Made by a program: the position numbers and the translations under genes
Shown here: positions 57,158-64,000 of the stretch, in pieces
Layout: every line of letters starts with the position of its first letter
Position numbering within the stretch: the first letter of the stretch is position 1
The notes under the pieces: model-generated
Told to the model about the DNA's origin: nothing
What the model saw: the letters and a program-made list of their open reading frames with translations, nothing else
The model's database searches: none
From: Reticulitermes speratus
Lineage: Eukaryota > Arthropoda > Insecta > Blattodea > Rhinotermitidae
NCBI GenBank assembly: GCA_021186555.1
Contig: JAJKFL010000005.1
Location: 4,782,321 to 4,846,320 of the forward strand
DNA: 64,000 nt
Reading direction: 5' to 3'

Positions 57158-57836
57158 GCCGATCGCAGTGGCCGCGCGGTCTAAGGCGTGGGTCTGCGGC
57201 CGCTCGCTTACTGGGATCGTGGGTTCGAATCCCACCGGGGGCATGGATGTTTGTGTTGTGTTGTAAAAAGACGGTTGTGGACCGTAAGTGACATGAAAGG
57301 ACGAAAAAGGATTAATACAGAACAAAAATGGATCAAAGGGGAAAACCCAGGAATTAGTATAAAAAAAAAATCCCGCCGAGGGCATGGATGTTTGTGTTGT
57401 GTTTGTTGTATAAGGACTAGTATGGATCATAAGTGACATGAAGAAGGACGGAAGGATTTAAAGTACAAAATGGATCAAAGGGAAATAAAGGGACAGAAAA
57501 AAAAAATCCCGCCGGGGGCATGGATGTTTGTGTTGTGTTTGTTGTAAGGACGGTAGCATGGAACGTAAAGTGACATGAAGGACGGAAGGATTTAAACAGT
57601 ACAAAAATGGATCAAAGGGAAAAAACCCCGGACAGGCAAAAAAAAAAAAAAATCCCGCCTAGGGCATGGATGTCTCTCTTGTGAGTGTTGTGTGTTGTCA
57701 GGTAGAGGTCTCTGCGTCAGGCTGATCACTCGTCCAGAGGAGTCCTACCGAGTGTGGTGTGTCTAAAGTGTGATCGTGAAGCCTCGAAAAATGAGGCGGC
57801 CCAGGCCCCAAAGGGGCTGTCGAGGCATTGAAAAAA
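57158..57836 (+). repeat. Expanded SINE, family A, right arm of an inverted pair
   Basis: It has the tRNA-like head (GTGGCCGCGCGGTCTAAGGC, GTGGGTTCGAATCCCACC) and then about three internal units ending in a poly-A run plus ATCCCGCC. The normal body and tail follow. It is flanked by TGGAGTTTGTGT and TGGAATATGTGT, an imperfect possible duplication. Confidence 0.85.
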
Positions 57837-57969
57837 ATAAATGGAATATGTGTACAAACATCTGTCTCGATCTTATGTGATCCGATGAGATCTCGTCCTG
57901 TAAATAGGTTTAGCATTATCAACACAGTAACTAGATTAGCGTGTTGAACTTATATTCCATTGTCCTAAA

Positions 57970-58020
57970 TAACCCCCTGATGATGGCACCCCGGTGCCGA
58001 AACTTGTAGGAGGTTAGTAT
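57970..58020 (+). ncRNA. Hammerhead-ribozyme-like motif (best candidate)
   Basis: TAACCCC is followed by the exact core CTGATGA, then T, a GGCACC/GGTGCC hairpin, GAAACTTGTA and GGAGGTTA. TAACCCC pairs with GGAGGTTA as a 7-bp stem I with one bulged A. AC/GT forms a two-base stem III, and GTA is a legitimate hammerhead cleavage triplet. The unpaired T between A9 and stem II is not canonical. Confidence 0.5.
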
Positions 58021-58256
58021 TTGGTATTAACTGCATATGTTGGTTTATTTATTAATTTACATAATTACTCTCTTATTTATGCACTCACATTATAGCAAAT
58101 TTCATTATCAAGATAAAGATGGCGAAATATAAACTGGAAATATATGGTATAAAATTGTTTCCTTTAATCGTTTAACAAGTAGTGACATTTTTATATGCCA
58201 CCTAGTTTAACGGTAAAGACTTCAAACATTATGACCAGAAAGAGTATTTGTTAGGT

Positions 58257-58468
58257 CTTCGCTCTTCTTGGATGTTACGCAGCGTTGATTGGTGGTTAGT
58301 TACCGACGTTTCGGGACAGTTCATCGTCCCATCTTCAAGGGTAGAACAGTAAAGGAGAATTGTTGTTATACTGCTTGACCCTTGAAAAATGGGACCGACA
58401 CGCTGTCCCGAAACGTCGGTACCTAACCACCCATCTACGCTGCGTAACATCCCAGAAGAGCGAAGACC
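58257..58468. repeat. Fold-back element
   Basis: The arms are CTTCGCTCTTCTTGGATGTT and the right-hand AACATCCCAGAAGAGCGAAG, with GACGTTTCGGGACAG mirrored by CTGTCCCGAAACGTC. It is in the same family as 39183 and 55803. Confidence 0.88.
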
Positions 58469-58599
58469 TCATTTACACCGCGGCGGAAGACTGAAATCAC
58501 GCAGAGTATTTATTATTTTTAGTTGGAGGAACCTCAGTGTTCTATCCCGAATATAGAACCAGCAGATACTTCGAAACATTCAGACCACACGTCACACCC

Positions 58600-58846
58600 C
58601 ACGTGGGAACCTCGCAGATCACGTGCCACTCGACTTAACACTACATCATCTTGTCGTGTTGAAGTATTTGCCTTGACAGCCTTCTCAAGTCCGTCAGCGC
58701 CGTCAACAGTCCATCCCCTCTCTGTCGACCGCTCGGCAGGCAGGTGTTCAAGTCGCTTGTTCCAGCTACCGCGAGCAGTGTTGTGTCGCCTGCTGGCGAG
58801 TGTGGTGTGTGCGCGGTACAAGGGCTGCATGCGGCTACACATACAG
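58600..58846 (+). promoter_or_regulatory. Possible first exon / CpG-rich promoter
   Basis: This segment has locally raised GC and CpG. It ends at ATACAG followed by GTAAGC at 58847, a strong donor. A non-coding or short-coding first exon of a + strand gene continuing beyond the window would fit. No downstream exon was found. Confidence 0.28.
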
Positions 58847-59339
58847 GTAAGCGCCATGTTTCGGCTTTCTTTATCACTTCAGTGTTTTGTTTTTACGTTC
58901 AGGACAAAGCGAAAACATAATGTTTGTCCGTTTTTGCGTCAGTCAGCATGTTTCAAGTTCCACAGCACATGAACCATTCACATGAAAATAACATGGCGAG
59001 GTACAATTTGATGTCTGTCCGTACTGGTTCAAATCGGACTTTATATTTAGGGGAAAAAAGGGCACTCTAAAAGAATGATACATTTCAAAGTGTAGATATA
59101 ACAAGATTTGTAACTTTTATTTTGAAAAGTTAATGAAATCTTAGAATAAATTAAGCGGACTAGGAAGAAAACAGACTTTTGCTGTGCACCAATTCTAATG
59201 TCTCCTAGGTCCCTACTTTTATCAGTAGCTAATCAGTCGTTGTCTGTAATAAATAAACACGAACTAACCACAGAAAAGCAAATTCCGAAAGTTCATAAAA
59301 AACACGAACGTATACAGAATTTATAAAGTATTCTAATTT

Positions 59340-59810
59340 TGCCTGTTGTTTTTTTATGGGTGTGAAACTTGGTGTCTCAAACTGAGGGAAGAACTTAAGG
59401 CTGAGGATGTTCCACAATACAGTGCTGAGATATTTGTGCCTAAGAGGAAATTGCATAATGACCAGCTTCTTGAGCTGTACTCCTCAACGAATATTATTCG
59501 GGTGATAAAATCAAGCAGAATGAGATGGGTGAGGCATGTGGCACGTATGGGGGAAAGGTATGTACAAGGTTTTAGGGGGGAAACCTGAAGGCAAGAGATC
59601 ACTTGGAAGACCTAGGCGTAGATGGGGTGATAATGTTAAAATGGATGTGACAGAAATCTGTTGACAGGGCGTGGGCTGAATTGATCTGGCGAGGGACAGG
59701 TGGCGGGCTGTTGTGAACACGGTAATGAACCTTTGGGTTACATAAAATTATGGGAATTTCTTGACTAGCTGAGGAACTATTAGCTTTTCAAGAATGACTC
59801 TGCTCCTTGG
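59340..59810 (+). mobile_element. LINE 3' fragment (GCETW family)
   Basis: It encodes FYGCETWCLKLREELKAEDV and SSRMRWVRHVARMGERYVQG, then non-coding 3' sequence with GAGGAACTATTAGCTTTTCA. It is 5'-truncated with broken frames. Confidence 0.85.
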
Positions 59811-59829
59811 ATTTCGTTACTTATTTAAA

Positions 59830-60497
59830 AACGCCTTGACAATATGAAAAGGAAGTTTTTTCAAAGAGGTAACTAGCTGTCTGTAGGCAATGCAGCAGCA
59901 AAACATTGTAGCCTACGTAAATTAATGTAAATGGTAAAACACTCTTACGCTAAAAAGACATACTATAAAAAGTAATAATTTAATAAAATTAAGGTCTTTG
60001 GGATGTGGCATCGTGAAGTGTAACACACATGCGACGACGTTTCGGAGAGCGTGTTAGTCTCTAGTACAAATTCAGTATACGTTACATTCGTCGGATATGA
60101 CGTAAATTTTGCGCCGTCGTCGTGTTTGTAAATGTTCGCTATAGAAAATATTTCCTACCTAATGTGCATAAATTTTTATTCCATCTACCTACCAAATTTC
60201 ACGTGCCGAGCTTAGTAATTTATTAGTTGTGGCCATCAAACAGAAAGCTAAGTAAAAAATCCGCACTGCTTCGATGTTTTTATTTTGCATTCCACAGTAT
60301 AAAATAATTGCCGTATAAAAAATTACACATTTTTTCGAAGATCTACGGGATTTTCAAATTATGACGCTGCGAGCATGCTTGTTAAAGCCCGCAGGCGTAG
60401 ATAGTTCAGAGATTACGCAGGGCTTACGCATCTTCATATAATGAAAACTTTACGAGTATATCATATATCATTTAAAGGCCCTGAATTAAGCGGTGTT
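59830..60497. other. Intergenic DNA
   Basis: No delimited feature. GCGACGACGTTTCGGAGAGC near 60030 faintly resembles the fold-back family. Confidence 0.4.
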
Positions 60498-60509
60498 AAT
60501 ATTACATCC

Positions 60510-60830
60510 GTCGCCCTCTGTGGACTAGTGGTTAGCGTGCTCGCCACTGGACCCAAGGTTCGCGGGTGATAAAAATCCGTAGCACAACTTCCTTCGGAGG
60601 GGAAGTAAAGCCGTCGGTCCCATGTCGTAGATTTACGGCATGTAAAATAACCTTACGGGCATAAATAGAACTAGTAATGCTCGTAAGCAAAATTCAGCGG
60701 CCATTTCTCACCCAAGTCCCCTGACTGCCTGCCAGATGGCTCTGGTAGTCACATCAGGATTGAGTAGAACTTGTGCGGTCAGTGGGCTGGTCACTCACTG
60801 TGCGTTGGAGTGACAGGGACAAACAACAAC
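60510..60830 (+). repeat. SINE, family C, full length
   Basis: It has the head GTGGACTAGTGGTTAGCGTG, the body shared with 11965-12369, and a short AAC-repeat tail. The 12-bp duplication AATATTACATCC at 60498-60509 and 60831-60842 fixes the ends. It lacks the family A tail. Confidence 0.92.
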
Positions 60831-60842
60831 AATATTACATCC

Positions 60843-61529
60843 TCCCCACAAATTTTTGCATCTGCCAAAAGATAAAATATTGGGGTGGCCTCCAATGGCA
60901 TATTGTTCAGGCCAATTTCCGTGAAAATCTGTTACCTGATTCATACATTTAAAGCAGGCACACACGCTGACACACGATCTTACGGGCCTAATTTCTTTCA
61001 TGAAGCTAGTTGTTTCAAAGCTCTAGATCTTGCAATCACTTATCTGTACTGTGATCTGTTTTGGAGAAAATCAATTTTTGATTTGTGGTTTATGTAAAAA
61101 AAAAAGTTACACTAGATGTGTAAGGGCTAAAACTATATTTGTTACACAATTATTAATGTATGTGTAGATTCTGAATTCAAAATTCAATCGAAAACCGTTC
61201 GGTAGTTTTGGAAAACAAATGTATATACTGACAGGCACTATAGACTCAAACCTTGTGCGAAGAACATCCAGCTCAATACCCGAATCGAATTTTAACCGTT
61301 GCGTGTGTTTGAAAGAGGAGTTAGTGGAGGGGATGCATTGATGATGCCTTACAAGGGTAAAGGAAGAATAAGTTTAGGGGAATCACCCAGGCGATACCAC
61401 GCGATGTTTAGACACGTATCTGGTTGTCTCATAAAGGGGATGAATTTCGTATTTTAATGGCTAAAAACCGTGTTATGTTGTGTCAGTACTAACTCCATAC
61501 ACACGTACGCTCACCTTATTTTTGTTCTT
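60843..61529. other. Intergenic DNA
   Basis: Nothing firm recognised. Confidence 0.4.
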
Positions 61530-61544
61530 ATTCTTATTATTTTC

Positions 61545-61828
61545 TTTGGCCGCGATAGCTCAGTCGGTATAGCGACTCGCTACGGGCTGCACGGTCCGGG
61601 GATCGAAGCCCGGTGGGGGCGAGATTTTTCGCAGCCGTCCAGACCGGCCCTGGGGCCCACCCAGCCTCCTATACAATGGGTACGGGGTCTCTTTGCCGGG
61701 GGTAAAGCGGCCGGGACGTGGAGTTGACCACCCACCCCATCTAGAGCCGAGGTTAAAGAAAGAGTATAGCTATACCTCTACTCCCTCTCTGGGCCTTCAC
61801 GGCCTGTTCTAGGGTGAACTTTACCTTC
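61545..61828 (+). repeat. SINE, family B, full length
   Basis: It has the tRNA-like head GCGATAGCTCAGTCGGTATA with B-box GGGGATCGAAGCCC and a body with CCCAGCCTCCTATACAATGG. The 15-bp duplication ATTCTTATTATTTTC at 61530-61544 and 61829-61843 is exact. Confidence 0.95.
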
Positions 61829-62036
61829 ATTCTTATTATTTTCATGTTTTCCACTCAGTAACCATTTCTGGCTCAAGTAATCGGTCAACGTAGTGTCGTC
61901 AAAAAAAAAAAAAAAAAGAAAACGTAGTTGACGTAAGAATATTCAGTTTCTTAGCTTTGGAATTTTCCTTCAGTCTTTGGTGTGTTCTTGTATCAGAAAT
62001 CAGCTCTAACAAACTGGTAACGATGGTGAGTACCGT

Positions 62037-62706
62037 GTTGGTAACAGCTAGATGTTGGTATGTTGGTAACAGCTAGATGTTAGTATGTTGGTAACAGCTA
62101 GATGTTGGTATGTTGGTAACAGCTAGATGTTGGTATGTTGGTAACAGCTAGATGTTAGTATGTTGGTAACAGCTAGATGTTGGTATGTTGGTAACAGCTA
62201 GATGTTAGTATGTTGGTAACAGCTAGATGTTGGTATGTTGGTAACAGCTAGATGTTGGTATGTTGGTAACAGCTAGATGTTGGTATGTTGGTAACAGCTA
62301 GATGTTGGTATGTTGGTAACAGCTAGATGTTGGTATGTTGGTAACAGCTAGATGTTGGTATGTTGGTAACAGCTAGATGTTAGTATGTTGGTAACAGCTA
62401 GATGTTAGTATGTTGGTAACAGCTAGATGTTGGTATGTTGGTAACAGCTAGATATTAGTATGTTGGTAACAGCTAGATGTTGGTATGTTGGTAACAGCTA
62501 GATGTTGGTATGTTGGTAACAGCTAGATATTAGTATGTTGGTAACAGCTAGATGTTGGTATGTTGGTAACAGCTAGATATTAGTATGTTGGTAACAGCTA
62601 GATGTTGGTATGTTGGTAACAGCTAGATGTTGGTATGTTGGTAACAGCTAGATGTTGGTATGTTGGTAACAGCTACATGTTGGTATGTTGGTAACAGCTA
62701 GATGTT
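62037..62706. repeat. 25-bp minisatellite, about 27 units
   Basis: The unit is GGTATGTTGGTAACAGCTAG followed by ATGTT. Variant units (TTAGTA, GATATTAGTA) recur in a pattern suggesting multi-unit duplication. Confidence 0.96.
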
Positions 62707-62710
62707 ATTA

Positions 62711-63440
62711 TATTCTGGCAACTGAAGTTCTGAGCCATACAAATGTGCGTGTAAAGTCTGCAAAAATTATTACTCTCTCCTAACTTAAAATTTCTACCCC
62801 ACTCCCCAGTTACAAATTCCTTGGTCTGTAACTTAATTTAAATTCCTTACCAATCCAATTCTTTTAGACACCTCTCTCCCGCTTCGTTTGGTGTCCTTAC
62901 CAGTACATGTCGAATTATATAATCTGTTGGGGTGTTCGTCGAAATATCGCTCATTTTCGTGGAAACGAAATGAAAATCTCATATACTTACGTTAGCAAAA
63001 CCAGATGCCAGTAATAAACAGCACTGGAATGCATGCTTTAATTGCTATTATTGTGTTGAGGGAAACAGACTAGAGGGTGTTAAGTGTCCCCACAGATAAA
63101 AATCTAAAGGACTGAGGTCGGGTGAACGTGGGGGCTGTCGCTCGACAACAGTTTGCGGACACATATTGATATGAAGTTTTTTCCCCCGTTTTGGTGTGGG
63201 GCACTCACTCCTGAAATTTGTCCAAGCATTTTAGATACACCCTGTATAAATACGAATGATTATGGAACACTTGTGGAATGCTACTAAAAGGAGAAAACTG
63301 AGATTTAAGGAGAAAAACCTTTCCCAGTGTCCGTTTCTGCACAACAAATCCCATATGAACTGGCCTGATATCGAAACCAGGCCTCCGGGGCGAGAGGACG
63401 GCGACTGTCTGAACCTTCGTATGGCCTACTCTGTAGTACT
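62711..63440. other. Intergenic DNA
   Basis: No supported feature. A short stretch near 63060-63250 may be transposon debris but could not be assigned. Confidence 0.35.
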
Positions 63441-63448
63441 GTTTAGAG

Positions 63449-63792
63449 CAGCGGTCGCCAACCGGTGGTCCGCGGACCACTGATGGTCCGCGAGAAAAGT
63501 TTGGTGGTCCGTGGAGAAATTTGGACATTATTTGCAATTTTTATGTTTATTATACTGTTTCATTATATTCTGATTCGTCTTCGTGTCTTATTTCAAACAA
63601 GCAGCAACAAATATCACACTAATAATTTTGTTATAATTAAACAAGTGCATTTCATATTAATAAAATGGAACTTTTATGATCATTATTTTATAGATGTTTG
63701 TACCTTTTTAAAAAAAATTAATGTTAGTGGTCCGCGGGATTCAAAATTGTGAGTTTAGTGGTCCGTGAGGTCCGAATGGTTGGCGACCGCTG
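63449..63792. mobile_element. hAT MITE, 344 bp, with 8-bp duplication
   Basis: The termini are CAGCGGTCGCCAACC and its reverse complement GGTTGGCGACCGCTG. The 8-bp duplication GTTTAGAG lies at 63441-63448 and 63793-63800. Subterminal GTGGTCCGCG words recur at both ends. No transposase is encoded. Confidence 0.96.
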
Positions 63793-64000
63793 GTTTAGAG
63801 CTCTTGTTACAGAGCAGAAAGTTTCGAATTCGCCTGTAATGATAATTAACTGTGTCACGGTTGCTGGAATTATTCATAGGAATATCCGTTGATGGAGTAA
63901 TTTTACCTATTAGTCGAGTGTAGTGCTATCTGGCTTGCCTTGTTCTTCGTAATCATCTGGTTGAGTGACCTCCTTGGTATGATGTTTTGATTTCGTAATT

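Noticed and set aside
57158..57245. tRNA-Ser/Leu gene
   Set aside because: Same reason: it is the head of a family A SINE, repeated elsewhere with the same tail.
61545..61625. tRNA gene
   Set aside because: A- and B-boxes are present, but the sequence continues into a SINE body with a target duplication and the acceptor arm does not close as in a normal tRNA.

Overview
The window looks like nuclear DNA of an insect. It is AT-rich and intron-rich, with very low coding density, many tRNA-headed SINEs with target-site duplications, 5'-truncated LINEs, mariner, Tigger-like and hAT elements, and a degenerate stretch of the arthropod telomere motif CCTAA/TTAGG. The repeat style suggests a large-genome insect such as a cockroach or termite, but that is an impression and not a demonstration.

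Two protein-coding genes can be supported, and they converge tail to tail. On the + strand, 7680-31970 holds the last seven recognisable coding exons of a multi-PDZ scaffold protein; its 5' part must lie upstream. It ends in a C-terminal PDZ domain, and its large Ser/Thr-rich exon carries a one-base frame problem. On the - strand, 53271-36992 is a complete eight-exon RAD18 gene, a DNA-damage-tolerance E3 ubiquitin ligase of 627 codons with RING, UBZ4 and SAP domains. All exon phases are consistent.

Everything else is repeats. Positions 1-7600 hold a SINE, an 82-bp perfect palindrome, two Tigger-like MITEs, a 36-bp satellite of about 51 units (3226-5067), another SINE and LINE debris. The PDZ gene's introns hold SINEs, LINE pieces, two partly duplicated Jockey-like LINE copies (about 17.3-23.6 kb), a 4.7-kb degenerate GA-rich repeat field (23.7-28.4 kb) and a compound minisatellite (30.2-31.0 kb). 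Positions 32-37 kb are 3' UTR and LINE/SINE debris. The RAD18 introns hold a 32-bp minisatellite, a broken mariner, a 50-bp minisatellite grown out of an exon-intron boundary, a large fold-back element and a long poly-A/poly-G tract. Positions 53.3-64 kb hold telomere-like repeats, a head-to-head pair of expanded SINEs, fold-back elements, a possible non-coding first exon, a 25-bp minisatellite and a hAT MITE with an intact 8-bp duplication.

The two most interesting signals are these. (1) A family of hammerhead-ribozyme-like motifs (CTGANGA, stem II, GAAAC, then usually a GTA-like site) recurs at five or more places with matching stem I arms. (2) The minisatellite inside RAD18 copies a real 5' splice site about 19 extra times.
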